A stretch of DNA of 64,000 nucleotides, from the NCBI GenBank assembly GCA_020853525.1, contig JADYYS010000006.1, positions 62,001 to 126,000 of the forward strand. The letters run 5' to 3'. The notes beneath the pieces are model-generated. The model ran no database searches. It was given only the letters and a program-made list of their open reading frames with translations, and had not been told where the DNA came from. Positions 1 through 8,993 of the stretch are shown in pieces (position 1 is the stretch's first letter; each line of letters starts with the position of its first letter). A program made the translations under genes and the position numbers. Source of the stretch: Ardenticatenales bacterium. Lineage in GTDB: Bacteria; Chloroflexota; Anaerolineae; Epilineales; Epilineaceae.

Positions 1-2
1 CG

Positions 3-2558
3 TCGGCCGTGCCGGGAATGTTCGTCCTCGGCTCGGCGGACGCGAGGGACGGCATGCGGTTCGTCGACCGCAGCGCCGTAAACCGGCTCGCCGCCCTGTG
101 GTTTCCGGTCGTGTACGACGACACGTACTGCTTTCACAACGGCCTGAACGACTACCTCGGCCTACTGTACGGCGCACGCGACCAAGGCCCCGAGCTCGTG
201 CGCGCCCGACTCATGGCGTTCGAGCGCAACTACATCCAGTGGGTCACGGCGGACGCCCCGCTCGCGACGCTGCAGGGCGTGTACGAGGATCTCAACCTTG
301 GCAACGTCGCGAACAACAAGCCGCCGTTCGCCGTGCACGCTGTCCGCCTCGCCCTCGGCGACGCGCCGTTCTGGACGGCGTTGCGGCGCTACCGCGCCGG
401 CCTCCGGCCGGGCGAGTGGTCGCTCGCGGCGTTCGAGGCGGCGGCGATCGAGGCCGCCGGTCCGGACGGGGCGGCGATGCGCGCCCGGATCGAGGCCAAC
501 TTCCACCAGGCCGCCGTGCCGCGCCTGCACCTGGCGTGGTCGCGCGCCGACGGCAAGGTCCGCATCCGGATCTGCCAATGGACGGCCCAGCCCGTGTCCT
601 TCGCGCTGCCGGTCGCGCTCCACGGCAGCGCCGGCGTCGTCGCATCGACCCTTGCGGTTCAGGCTGCCGACCAGGTCGCCGAGCTGCCATACGCCGGGAT
701 CCTTGAGGCCATCACGCCCGATCCGGAGCAGGCGATCCTGGCCGATGTCGTCGTCCGGCCGATGTGGGACGCCGCGCTCCCGGCGTGCGCCGACCTGCCG
801 CCGCCGGCAACAGGTCCATCCGGCGGACGTGCGCCCGCGGGCGGGGAAGACATCGCTCGGACCGATGCGCCGGGCTCGGACGAAGCGCCCAGCCGCCCAG
901 CGGACGCGGCGGCGGGCGGGTCGATCGACGCGGCCGGGGAGCCTTCCATCGGCGACCCGTTCGAACCGACGTTGGGCAACACGGGCTATGACGTCATCAC
1001 GTACACCGTCCGGGCCCGCATCGACCCGGTCGACAAGCAGGTCGACGCCGAAACGACGGTCGAGGCGCGCGCCGTCGTCACGGACCTGACCCGGCTCAGC
1101 CTGGACTTCCTTCGCGTCGTGGGCGGCGCCGGCCTCGCGCTCTCGGCCGTCGAGGTGGACGGCGCGGCCGCGACGTACGAGCAGCCGGCGGACATGGAGA
1201 AGCTCTGGGTCGACCTGCCGCGCCCGATGGCCGCCGGCGAGCCGTTCACGATGCGCTTCGCCTACGCCGGCACGCCGCGCGTCGTGCGGGGCGGGCTGCG
1301 GCCGGGCGCCCGGCAGACGATGCGGTCGTCCGGAGTGCCGACGGGCACCGGCAACTGGATCCCGGTGAACGACCACCCGCAGGACAAGGCGGTATGGCGG
1401 TTCGAGCTCACGGTCTCGCCGCCGTTCCGGGCTGTCGCCAGCGGCGTCCTCGTCGAGGAGCGCGCCGGCGATGCGGCATCGACCTTCGTCTACGAGATGC
1501 ACCAGCCGATGGCGCCGTCCGGCGTCGCGGCCAGCGTCGGGCCGTTCACGACCGTCGAGCGCGCCGGGCCGGGCGGGCTGCCGATCCGCTTCCATGTCCT
1601 GGACGACCCCGCGGTGATGCTGCGGGCCGCCTCGCGGACGCCGGACCTCGTCGCCGCGCTGAGCCGGCGGATCGCGCCGTACCCATTCGAAAGCTACGAC
1701 CTCTTCGCCGCGACGGGAGCGTCCGGCGGCCTGCCGTACCAGGCGACGATGGCCGTGGACGACCAACGCCTCCTGACGGAGAACCCGAGGACGTTCGAGA
1801 GTCGGATCGCGAACGCGACCGCCTACCAATGGTTCGGCGCGTCCGTCAGCCCGCACTTGTGGTCCGACATCTGGTTGACCGCCGGGCTGCCGACGTACCT
1901 CCAGTTCGTCGCCGTCGACGACGGCGTCGGTATCGAGCCGATCGCGTGGCGGATGGAGGACATCCGCGAGCTCGTCCTGCGGTACGGCGGGCGCACGCCG
2001 GTCAGCCCGCCCGCGCGCATTTCCGACTGGAACCCGTTCTACAAGGGCGCGCTTGTCGTCCACATGCTCCGCGTCCAACTCGGCGAGACGGCGTTCTGGC
2101 AAGGGATGCGCGACTTCTACGCCGCTCATCGCTACGCCACGGCCTCGACGGACGACTTCGAGGCGGCGATGACGGCCGCTGCGGCCGGCACGGGCATCGA
2201 CGTCGCGGCGCTGTTCGACAGCTTCGTCCGCCGCGCCGGCGAACCGCTCGTCCACGCCGGCTGGCGGCCGGCCGGCGACGGCATCGTCCGGGTGCAGCTC
2301 TGCCAGGCCGGCGAGCCGTTCGACATGGCCATCGTCGCCGCGGCGCACGGCGGTGGCCGGAGCGCGCGCGCGGGGACGCGGCTCGCGGGAGCGGAGGGGA
2401 CGCTGGACATCGCCGCGCCGTTCGCGGTGGAGGGCGTGACCGTCGACCCGGACCTCACGCTGCCGGCCGAGATCCGCGTCGTCCGCCTCGCCGACGGTGC
2501 GGCGACGACGTGCGATGCGATCGCGGCGGCGTGGGCGGCGGGGGGCAGCGCGCCGTAG
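3..2558 (+). CDS. Tandem M1-aminopeptidase-like protein, both domains lacking zinc ligands (5' truncated)
   Basis: The reading frame is open to the window edge, so the N-terminus is missing; numbering here is from the GTG at base 9. Two M1-like halves are visible. The first half shows only its C-terminal part: the position of the zinc motif HExxH reads N25-R-L-A-A, still followed by W-F, and the downstream NEG(F/L) glutamate position reads HNGL. An Ala/Gly/Asp-rich linker at about 260-320 leads to a second M1-like domain. There the zinc motif reads N602-A-T-A-Y before QWFG, the glutamate position reads AGLP, and the GAMEN motif is SGGLP. All visible zinc ligands are therefore gone in both halves, so peptidase activity is unlikely; a binding or scaffold role is inference. 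Start and signal peptide cannot be judged. Confidence 0.75.
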   Translation, partial: SAVPGMFVLGSADARDGMRFVDRSAVNRLAALWFPVVYDDTYCFHNGLNDYLGLLYGARDQGPELVRARLMAFERNYIQWVTADAPLATLQGVYEDLNLGNVANNKPPFAVHAVRLALGDAPFWTALRRYRAGLRPGEWSLAAFEAAAIEAAGPDGAAMRARIEANFHQAAVPRLHLAWSRADGKVRIRICQWTAQPVSFALPVALHGSAGVVASTLAVQAADQVAELPYAGILEAITPDPEQAILADVVVRPMWDAALPACADLPPPATGPSGGRAPAGGEDIARTDAPGSDEAPSRPADAAAGGSIDAAGEPSIGDPFEPTLGNTGYDVITYTVRARIDPVDKQVDAETTVEARAVVTDLTRLSLDFLRVVGGAGLALSAVEVDGAAATYEQPADMEKLWVDLPRPMAAGEPFTMRFAYAGTPRVVRGGLRPGARQTMRSSGVPTGTGNWIPVNDHPQDKAVWRFELTVSPPFRAVASGVLVEERAGDAASTFVYEMHQPMAPSGVAASVGPFTTVERAGPGGLPIRFHVLDDPAVMLRAASRTPDLVAALSRRIAPYPFESYDLFAATGASGGLPYQATMAVDDQRLLTENPRTFESRIANATAYQWFGASVSPHLWSDIWLTAGLPTYLQFVAVDDGVGIEPIAWRMEDIRELVLRYGGRTPVSPPARISDWNPFYKGALVVHMLRVQLGETAFWQGMRDFYAAHRYATASTDDFEAAMTAAAAGTGIDVAALFDSFVRRAGEPLVHAGWRPAGDGIVRVQLCQAGEPFDMAIVAAAHGGGRSARAGTRLAGAEGTLDIAAPFAVEGVTVDPDLTLPAEIRVVRLADGAATTCDAIAAAWAAGGSAP

Positions 2559-2649
2559 GCGGACAATCCGCCGCGGCGGCCGTAACAGCTGCCCGCTCGG
2601 CGGCGTCTTTCGACACGACGGCAACAACCCCTCGGGGACAGGGGACATC

Positions 2650-5061
2650 GTGGCATCACGGGTTCATCGCGTCGGCGCGCTCGCGGCCGGCGGCGGCCTC
2701 GCGCTGGCGGTCGCCGCCGTCTTCGGTCGCGTGCCGACGGCCCCATCCCACGTCGACATCGCGACGCCGGCCGAACGAATTGTCCGCTGGCCCGCCGGCT
2801 GGCCCGCCCGCGCCCCCGCCCGTGCCGCCCCGCTCGCACCCATCCAACGCTTCGCCGCCGAGTGCCTCGACGAGCACCCGTTCTTCGTCACGTCGCTCCT
2901 CCTCGGCCCGGGCGTCGAGTCGTCCGCCGCGCTGATCGCCTTCCGCTGGTCGCAGTCCGGTGGCGAGCGCCACACCCTGGCGCGCCAGGAGGACATGGGC
3001 GCCGTGTACGGCCTGGCCGTCGACGACGCGCGCAACCACGTGTACGCGGGCGCCTTCGTCAAGCGCGGCGCGCCGCTCGGGCCGGGCGGACCGGGGGCGA
3101 TCTATCGGCTCGATCTGGCCACCGACATCGTGATCCGCTGGGCGACGGTGCCGAGCGCGGGCGCCGATCCGCACGAGCGGCCGCACTTCCATCCCGACGT
3201 CGCGGCCGGCAACGCCGCCGGCCGCACCGGCCTCGGCGACCTCGACCTCGATCCCGTCGACGGCTACCTGTTCGCCGTCAACCTAGCGGACCGGCGGATC
3301 TACCGCTACCTCCTCGGGGATCGCGCCGTCCTCGACGGCACCTTCGCCCACGGCGCCGCGACGCTCTCCTGGGCTGCGGACGCGCGGCCGTTCGGCCTCA
3401 AGGTCCGCGGCAACGACGTCTTCCACGGCGTCATCGACGTCGGCGGGACGAGCGACCCGACGGGGCAGGGACGGCCGATGGCCCACGTCTTCCAGTCGAG
3501 CGACGTCGGCACGCGGATGCGCGCCGTGCTTTCGATGCCGCTGGACTACGACCGCGGCTGGGCGCGCGTGCCGGTGCCGGCGCACTGGCAGCGCTGGCGG
3601 AGCGGCCACGACACGCTCGACCCCGACCGCATCGACGCGATCTGGCCGCAGCCGATCCTCAGCGATATCGAGTTCAGCGACGGCGGCGACATGATCCTCG
3701 GCTTCCGCGACCGCTTCGGCGACCAGACCCTCCACCCGCCGTCCCACAGTATCCCGACGCCCGAGCTGCCCGGCCTGCCCGCCGGCGACATCGTCCGCGC
3801 CCGTCCCGACGCCGGCGGTTGGGCGGCCACGCCCGCCCCCGAGTTCTTCACCGGCGACGCCGGCCCCGGCTTCTTCTCGAACCACCTCGGCGAGATCGCC
3901 TTCGGCGGCCTGGCGCGGCCGGTCGTGCGCGACTGGACGGTCTCGAGCGCGATGGTGCCGCTGTCGGCCGCCTCCGGCGGCGCCGTCTGGCACGACAACG
4001 CGACGGGCGACGGCCTGGCCCGCCTCGAGCTCTACGATGGCCGCGGCGTGGGCACATTCAGCGAGGACAACGGCCTCGGCGACGTCGAGCGGCTGTGCGG
4101 CCGCCTGACCGAACCGCCACCGCCGCCGCCGCGCACCTCGTTCCCGACGTCGACGCCGCGACCGACGGTCACCCCCTCCGCGACGCGCACGCCGACGTCG
4201 TCACCCACGCCGACGACCACCCCGTCGTCGACCGTCACGGCGACCGGCACGCAGTCGAGCACGTCGACGCCGAGCGCAACCACATCGCCCAGCCCCACGA
4301 CCACGCGCACGGCCACGCCATCGCCGACGTCCACCGCGACCGCGACCGCATCGCGCACCGCGACGCGGTCGCCCAGCCCGACGCCGGCGATCTTCGCGAT
4401 CTACCTGCCGCTCACGAACCGCAGCCAGTGCACCAAGGAGCAGCGCTTCGCCGACATCGTCCTCGTCCTCGATCGATCGACGTCCATGCAGCGGACGATT
4501 CAGACGGGCTCGCAGACGAAGGACGATGCAGCCTTCGCGGCAGCGCGCGCGTTCCTCGGCCGCCTGACGCTGACCGGGGATCGCCGCCGGCGGGGCGACC
4601 AAGCGGCGATCGTCGGGTTCAACCGCGTGGGCTGGATCGAGCAGGCGTTGACCGTCGATCGCGGCGCGGCGCTGGGCGGGCTCGATCGCCTGGCGGCGAA
4701 GTCGGGCGAGGGGACGCGCATCGATCTGGCGTTCAGCGTCGGGCAGCGGGCGCTCCAGAGCGCGTCGCGCCGCAGCACGAACACGCCGGTCGTCATCGTC
4801 CTCACCGACGGCCTGCCGAACGGCGTCCCGACGCCCGCCCCGTCCGGCCGCCAGGAGGACACGGTCCTGTCCGCCGCCCGCGCCGCCGCCGCCCGCGGCA
4901 CCACGCTGTTTGCGATCGGCCTCGGCCGCCCGAGCGACATCGACGCCGCGCTCCTGGCGGCCGCGGCCGGCGATGCCAAGCGCTTCTTCGCCGCACCGTC
5001 GACGGACGACCTCGGGCGGATCTACGCGGCGATCGCGACCGAGATCACGACGTGCCGGTGA
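2650..5061 (+). CDS. Secreted protein with C-terminal VWA domain and Thr/Pro linker
   Basis: This is an 803-residue protein. I chose the GTG start because the next residues form a signal peptide (VHRVGALAAGGGLALAVAAVF). Residues about 60-490 form a domain with propeller-like repeats (DLDPVDGYLFAVNLADRRIYRY) that I cannot name. A Thr/Pro/Ser linker of about 90 residues follows and ends in the motif IYLP just before a VWA domain that starts with DIVLVLDRSTSM. The VWA domain has an intact metal-ion-dependent adhesion site (DxSxS plus VLTDG) and runs to the C-terminus. It is probably exported and cell-surface located, with the VWA domain binding a protein partner through a divalent cation. The domain order matches the VWA protein encoded at 35237-37189. 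The ligand is unknown. Confidence 0.85.
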   Translation: MASRVHRVGALAAGGGLALAVAAVFGRVPTAPSHVDIATPAERIVRWPAGWPARAPARAAPLAPIQRFAAECLDEHPFFVTSLLLGPGVESSAALIAFRWSQSGGERHTLARQEDMGAVYGLAVDDARNHVYAGAFVKRGAPLGPGGPGAIYRLDLATDIVIRWATVPSAGADPHERPHFHPDVAAGNAAGRTGLGDLDLDPVDGYLFAVNLADRRIYRYLLGDRAVLDGTFAHGAATLSWAADARPFGLKVRGNDVFHGVIDVGGTSDPTGQGRPMAHVFQSSDVGTRMRAVLSMPLDYDRGWARVPVPAHWQRWRSGHDTLDPDRIDAIWPQPILSDIEFSDGGDMILGFRDRFGDQTLHPPSHSIPTPELPGLPAGDIVRARPDAGGWAATPAPEFFTGDAGPGFFSNHLGEIAFGGLARPVVRDWTVSSAMVPLSAASGGAVWHDNATGDGLARLELYDGRGVGTFSEDNGLGDVERLCGRLTEPPPPPPRTSFPTSTPRPTVTPSATRTPTSSPTPTTTPSSTVTATGTQSSTSTPSATTSPSPTTTRTATPSPTSTATATASRTATRSPSPTPAIFAIYLPLTNRSQCTKEQRFADIVLVLDRSTSMQRTIQTGSQTKDDAAFAAARAFLGRLTLTGDRRRRGDQAAIVGFNRVGWIEQALTVDRGAALGGLDRLAAKSGEGTRIDLAFSVGQRALQSASRRSTNTPVVIVLTDGLPNGVPTPAPSGRQEDTVLSAARAAAARGTTLFAIGLGRPSDIDAALLAAAAGDAKRFFAAPSTDDLGRIYAAIATEITTCR

Positions 5062-5115
5062 TCACGGCTCGCAGGTGATCAAGATGTGACGCGAAGCGCC
5101 CGGGTGCCCCCCGGC

Positions 5116-6165
5116 TCACAACCACTTCATCCGCCGGAACAGCGCCACCAACCCGATCGCGACGGCCAACATCAGGCCGAGCGCCCATGCGTAGCCGTAC
5201 GTCCACCGCAGCTCCGGCATGTGTTCGAAGTTCATGCCGTAGATCCCGGCGATGAGCGTCACGCTCATGAGGACGATCGACCCGACCGTCAACACCTTGA
5301 CGACCTGGTTGAGCCGGTTCGCCTGCATCGACAGGAAGCTGTCCAGCACGCCCGTGAGCAGATCGCGATCGATGTCGACGGTCTCGATGTGGCGGATGAC
5401 GTGCTCGTAGACGTCGCGGAAATAGACCAGGTCGGCGCTGTCGAAGACGGGCACGTCGCGCCGGAGCAGCGTGTTGAGGATGTCGCGCATCGGTGCCAAG
5501 GTGCGGCGGATCCGCAGCGAATCCTTCTTGAGGCGGAAGATCTCGCGGATCAGACCTTCGTCGAAATCCTCGAAGATCGCGTCCTCCAGCTGTTGGAGCT
5601 GGTCGGCGATCCGGTCGAGGACCGGGAAGTAGTCGTCGACGACGGTGTCCAGGAGCGCGTGGAGCAGCGCGCCGGTGGAGTCCCCGAGCGGACCATCGGG
5701 CGCGCGCCAGCGCCGCACGGTGTCCTCGATGTCGTCGAGGACGCCGCGGTGGAGGGTGACGATGTAGTTCCGGCCGACGAAGATCGACAGCGGCTGCAGC
5801 GACGTGCGCCGGCGCTCGGCATCCCAATGGGCGGTGTAGACGATGAGGAAGTAGTGATCGCCGCACAGGTTCGGCGTCCCGTCGTCGTCGAAGTCGGTAC
5901 CCTTCGTGCCGGCGTCACCGTCGATCAGCGACATGTTGCGGCCGAAGATGTCGACCTTGGCCGGGTGCCGCACGTGCAGCGCATCCTCGAGGGCCAACGG
6001 GTGGAAGCCGAAGACCTCGCGGAGGATCGTGATGTCCTCGGCGTTCGGCTCGCGGCGGATATCGAGCCACGTCGTCCGCGTCAGGTCGCGCAGGTCCGCC
6101 GCGATCCCGGCGACATCCGGGTTGTTCTCGAACTCGCCGTTGTGGCTGACGTACAGGCGGCGCAT
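5116..6165 (-). CDS. corA: CorA-family magnesium/divalent cation transporter
   Basis: This 349-residue protein matches the usual CorA length. It has a large acidic cytosolic N-terminal domain (motif FGFHPLALEDALH), a long helical stalk, and two C-terminal membrane helices. The signature G-M-N of the selectivity loop occurs in IYGMNFEHM after the first helix. The protein ends in the basic tail RRMKWL, typical of the cytosolic end. CorA forms a homopentameric channel in the cytoplasmic membrane that admits Mg2+ and sometimes Co2+ or Ni2+. The ATG start has a GGAG ribosome-binding site. It lies only 16 bases after the propeller gene on the same strand and is probably cotranscribed with it. It converges on the VWA gene. 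Confidence 0.95.
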   Translation of the reverse strand: MRRLYVSHNGEFENNPDVAGIAADLRDLTRTTWLDIRREPNAEDITILREVFGFHPLALEDALHVRHPAKVDIFGRNMSLIDGDAGTKGTDFDDDGTPNLCGDHYFLIVYTAHWDAERRRTSLQPLSIFVGRNYIVTLHRGVLDDIEDTVRRWRAPDGPLGDSTGALLHALLDTVVDDYFPVLDRIADQLQQLEDAIFEDFDEGLIREIFRLKKDSLRIRRTLAPMRDILNTLLRRDVPVFDSADLVYFRDVYEHVIRHIETVDIDRDLLTGVLDSFLSMQANRLNQVVKVLTVGSIVLMSVTLIAGIYGMNFEHMPELRWTYGYAWALGLMLAVAIGLVALFRRMKWL

Positions 6166-6181
6166 GGGTTCTCCGTGAGGG

Positions 6182-7669
6182 TCAGTCGATCCCGATTGTC
6201 GCCGTCGGATCCGGCTCGACCGGCGGCGGCGCGTCCCTGTCGGCCAGCCGGTGGAGCATGGGCAGCCAGAGCGACCACGGCACGCGGCCGCTGCGGCTGA
6301 CGGTGCGACCGCCGGCGATCACGCGCAGTTCGAACAGTTGGCGAGCGACGATCTCGGGCGGCGTCCGGAGTACGAACCGTAGCGTCCCGAAGTCGGCGGA
6401 GAGCGCCTCGGTCAGCACGGCGCGGCCGTTCGGGAAGACGAGACCGCCGGTGAGCGTGGCGGTGAGCACCGTCGGGGCCGGCTGGTTGCCGTAGCGCACG
6501 TGCACGGTTCGGGAGCGGTCGGGCGCACCGGCGTAGAACGTCACCCCGGCCGGCCAGTCGATCGTCAGCCACGGCTGGGACGGCGTCGGCGTCGGCGTCC
6601 GCGTGGCGGTCGGTGTGCGCGTGATCGTCGGCGAGGGCGTGCGCGTGGGGGGCGGGACGCCCCAGCGCAGGACGATGCCGCCCGTCCCGACCGCCCAGCC
6701 GTCGTCCGGGCCGGCGAACGAGACCGCGGTCAGGCTGCGCCCCGTCCCGGCCGGCACCTTGGCCCAGCTCGCCCCGCCGTCCACGGATCGGACGATGTAG
6801 CCCTCGTCGCCGACGGCCCAGGCATGTGCGCCGTCGGCGAACACCATGTCGTTCAGCGTCTTCTCGGGGCGCGCCAGCCGCGGCGCCCACGTGCGGCCGC
6901 CGTCCCAGGTGTGCAGGATGATGTTGCCGCACGCGAAGCCGGTCGTGGCGTCGAGGAAGCGCACGGCCAAGAGGCGCGCATCGCCCGGTCGCGGAAGCCG
7001 GCGCCACGACGCGCCGCCGTCCTCGGTGGACAGCACGAGCCCGTCGCTGCCCGTCGCCCAGCCGTGCTCCGCGTCGACGAAGCTCAGCCCGAACAGCCCG
7101 AGGCCGCCGCCGACATCGGACCGGCGCCAGCTCGCCCCGCCATCCGTCGTGCGCAGGATGCCGCCGTTGCGCGTCGTGATCCAGCCGCGCTGCGCGTCGA
7201 CGAAGTGGACGTCCGTCAGCCCCTGGTTCGTGTCGACGTCCAGAAGGGCCCAACTGGCGCCGCCGTTCTCCGTCCGGATCGCCGTGCCGTTCAGCCCGAC
7301 GGCGACGGCGGTCTGCGCGTCGATCGCCGACATGGCCTGCAGCTTCCAGCGCACCGGGCAAGCTTGCTGACGCCAGCTCGTCCCGCCGTCCTCCGAGCGC
7401 TGGATCGCGCAGTCCTCCTCGCCCTCGCCGCCGACCGCCCAGACGATGCCGCCGCCCGGCGCGGCGACGTCGCGCAGCGTCTGATCCGTCTCACCGTCCT
7501 GCTCGAACCAGACGCGGTTCTGGTCGGGCGCAGCCGCTACGGTGTCGCGCCGGTCAGAATCGACGGCCGACCCGCCGGCGATCGCACGAATGGCGATGGT
7601 CGCCGCGGCCGCGGCGGCGGCGAGCCAGCGTCCCGTCGACCGGTCGTTCCGCCCCTCGGACCCGCGCAT
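6182..7669 (-). CDS. Secreted YCF48/BNR-type beta-propeller protein
   Basis: This is a 495-residue protein. A signal-anchor-like helix of alanines sits at residues about 17-35. Seven repeats follow, each with a WAVG/WATG-type strand and most with a BNR/Asp-box motif (DGGASWR or DGGTSWR), which is consistent with one seven-bladed propeller at about 50-345. A Thr/Pro linker (TRTPTPTPS) then leads to a C-terminal beta-rich region that ends with the motif LWLPML near the C-terminus. Relatives of this fold include the photosystem II factor YCF48 and many secreted Chloroflexota proteins; the substrate here is unknown. The GAGGGGGG sequence three bases before the ATG supports the start. It is the first gene of a probable two-gene unit with corA. 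Confidence 0.8.
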   Translation of the reverse strand: MRGSEGRNDRSTGRWLAAAAAAATIAIRAIAGGSAVDSDRRDTVAAAPDQNRVWFEQDGETDQTLRDVAAPGGGIVWAVGGEGEEDCAIQRSEDGGTSWRQQACPVRWKLQAMSAIDAQTAVAVGLNGTAIRTENGGASWALLDVDTNQGLTDVHFVDAQRGWITTRNGGILRTTDGGASWRRSDVGGGLGLFGLSFVDAEHGWATGSDGLVLSTEDGGASWRRLPRPGDARLLAVRFLDATTGFACGNIILHTWDGGRTWAPRLARPEKTLNDMVFADGAHAWAVGDEGYIVRSVDGGASWAKVPAGTGRSLTAVSFAGPDDGWAVGTGGIVLRWGVPPPTRTPSPTITRTPTATRTPTPTPSQPWLTIDWPAGVTFYAGAPDRSRTVHVRYGNQPAPTVLTATLTGGLVFPNGRAVLTEALSADFGTLRFVLRTPPEIVARQLFELRVIAGGRTVSRSGRVPWSLWLPMLHRLADRDAPPPVEPDPTATIGID

Positions 7670-7745
7670 CGCCCCCCCTCACCGAACATGATGCGCCCGA
7701 GGCGATCCGTGCCCGCCGGCCGCAGCGGGCCTCTGGGAACGCAAA

Positions 7746-7775
7746 GCGGCGCCCGGCCATTGTACCGGGCGCCGC
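7746..7775 (-). terminator. Intrinsic terminator after the PspC gene
   Basis: A perfect 11-bp stem (GCGGCGCCCGG and its complement) encloses an 8-base loop. On the minus strand it is followed by TTTGCGTT. It lies 35 bases after the stop codon of the PspC-domain gene and upstream of the propeller/corA unit, separating the two transcripts. Confidence 0.75.
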
Positions 7776-7810
7776 ACGGAGAACGAAAGCGCCTTGCGCC
7801 GGCTACGACA

Positions 7811-8848
7811 TCACGGGTGCCGCCGCACCGCCGTCCAGAGGAGGTAGGTACCGAGGCAGACGAGCGAGGCGGCGATGACGACGGCGGCGCTGGCGAACGT
7901 CGGGAGGGCGGCGGTGGTGAGTGCCAGCGGCTCGAGGCCGAGGGTCGTGGCGAGGCCCCAGGCGCCGAACGCCAGCACGCCGAAGCCCGCCAGCTGCCGC
8001 AAGCGCCCCCGCCGCGCCGCCCGTTCACGGGCCGCCGACTGGGGTCCCGCGGCGCCGATGACGGTGCGGGCGCCGGCCACCTGCGCATCGAGCCGGTCGC
8101 GGATCTGCCGGTGCAGACGCTCCTCGTCGGATTCGATATGCGGTTCGGCCGGAGCGGGCGTCGCTGTCGGCGCGGGCGCTGTCGGCGACGTCGCCGCAAC
8201 GGATGACGCGGACGTCACCGTCACCGCCGGCTGGACGTCGCCGGCCGCAAGCGGTGATGGGGCGGCCGGCGCGACGGCGGCCGGCGATCCGCCGCCGGGG
8301 CGCGCTTCCGCCCGCCGCTGCGTAGCACGGTACGTCGTATGTCCCGTGACGAAGGCAGCCCGCGTGGCCAGCACGGCGGCGCGGGCGACGTTGACGGCGA
8401 CGGCGGCGGTTGCATCGAGGAGCTTGAGGAGCACGTCGCCGAGTTCGTCGGCGGTCGGCGAGGGGGATGGAGGGGCGGGCGGGGTCGGGGACGTCGCATC
8501 GGCAGACAGCGATGGACCGGTTGCGACCGCCGACGGCGAAGGCGCGGCATGGGCGGCAGGAGCGGCAGGAGCGGCCTGGGTCGCGTGCTTGGCGGTATGG
8601 GCCGAGGCATGCCGTGGCCGTCCGCGGCGCTCAGCCTGGTCCCGCTTCTCGTCACGGCTGGCGTCCGGAAGGACGATCATGAGCGCGATGTAGGCCAGGA
8701 ATGCGGTGCCGGTATCGCCGAACACGGCCCAAGCCAACCAGACCAGCCGGATGAGCACAGGATCGACGCCGAGCCAGCGGGCAATGCCGGCGCACACGCC
8801 GGCCCAGATGCGATCGCCGGGATGCTTCGTCAAACGGGTGTGGGTCAT
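7811..8848 (-). CDS. PspC-domain membrane protein with long Ala/Pro linker
   Basis: This is a 345-residue protein. Residues 1-63 form a PspC domain (GDRIWAGVCAGIARWLGVDPVL, then a hydrophobic helix ending in IVLPD), as in phage-shock-protein C and related envelope-stress proteins. A charged stretch follows, then a long Ala/Pro/Ser linker containing short repeats such as APAAPAA. A basic helical segment (ARERAARRGRLRQ) and two C-terminal membrane helices complete the protein. No partner phage-shock genes are nearby. It is transcribed alone, with a strong terminator behind it. A role in envelope homeostasis is an inference from the PspC domain only. The linker is much longer than in classical PspC, which has about 120 residues. 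Confidence 0.8.
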   Translation of the reverse strand: MTHTRLTKHPGDRIWAGVCAGIARWLGVDPVLIRLVWLAWAVFGDTGTAFLAYIALMIVLPDASRDEKRDQAERRGRPRHASAHTAKHATQAAPAAPAAHAAPSPSAVATGPSLSADATSPTPPAPPSPSPTADELGDVLLKLLDATAAVAVNVARAAVLATRAAFVTGHTTYRATQRRAEARPGGGSPAAVAPAAPSPLAAGDVQPAVTVTSASSVAATSPTAPAPTATPAPAEPHIESDEERLHRQIRDRLDAQVAGARTVIGAAGPQSAARERAARRGRLRQLAGFGVLAFGAWGLATTLGLEPLALTTAALPTFASAAVVIAASLVCLGTYLLWTAVRRHP

Positions 8849-8911
8849 GCTCGCTCGACCTCCAACATCGAAATCAGCGGAACGGAATCAAACCGTGTCC
8901 GACCTCGACAC

Positions 8912-8917
8912 TATAAT
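8912..8917 (+). promoter_or_regulatory. Possible -10 box upstream of the MscS gene
   Basis: A perfect TATAAT lies about 77 bases before the MscS start, in the divergent spacer with the PspC gene. I see no convincing -35 box at 16-18 bases, so this is only a candidate. Confidence 0.3.
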
Positions 8918-8993
8918 CCGCCGCGGTGCGTACCCAAGTGTTTACGGCGGCGTGACGGATCGGGTTGCGCCGGACGATGATGGGTGACGCTGG

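Noticed and set aside
162-2648. An 828-codon open frame on the minus strand
   Set aside because: It is opposite the M1-like gene, is Arg/Pro-rich, has no domain and is the usual by-product of very high GC codon usage. The same applies to other long antisense frames, for example at 37337-41610 and 54379-57054.
4128-4392. Repetitive Thr/Pro/Ser codons that look like short tandem DNA repeats or a CRISPR-like array
   Set aside because: The period is irregular and follows the protein linker; there are no constant repeats with unique spacers. The same holds for the linkers near 35880-36000, 38000-38100 and 62030-62330.
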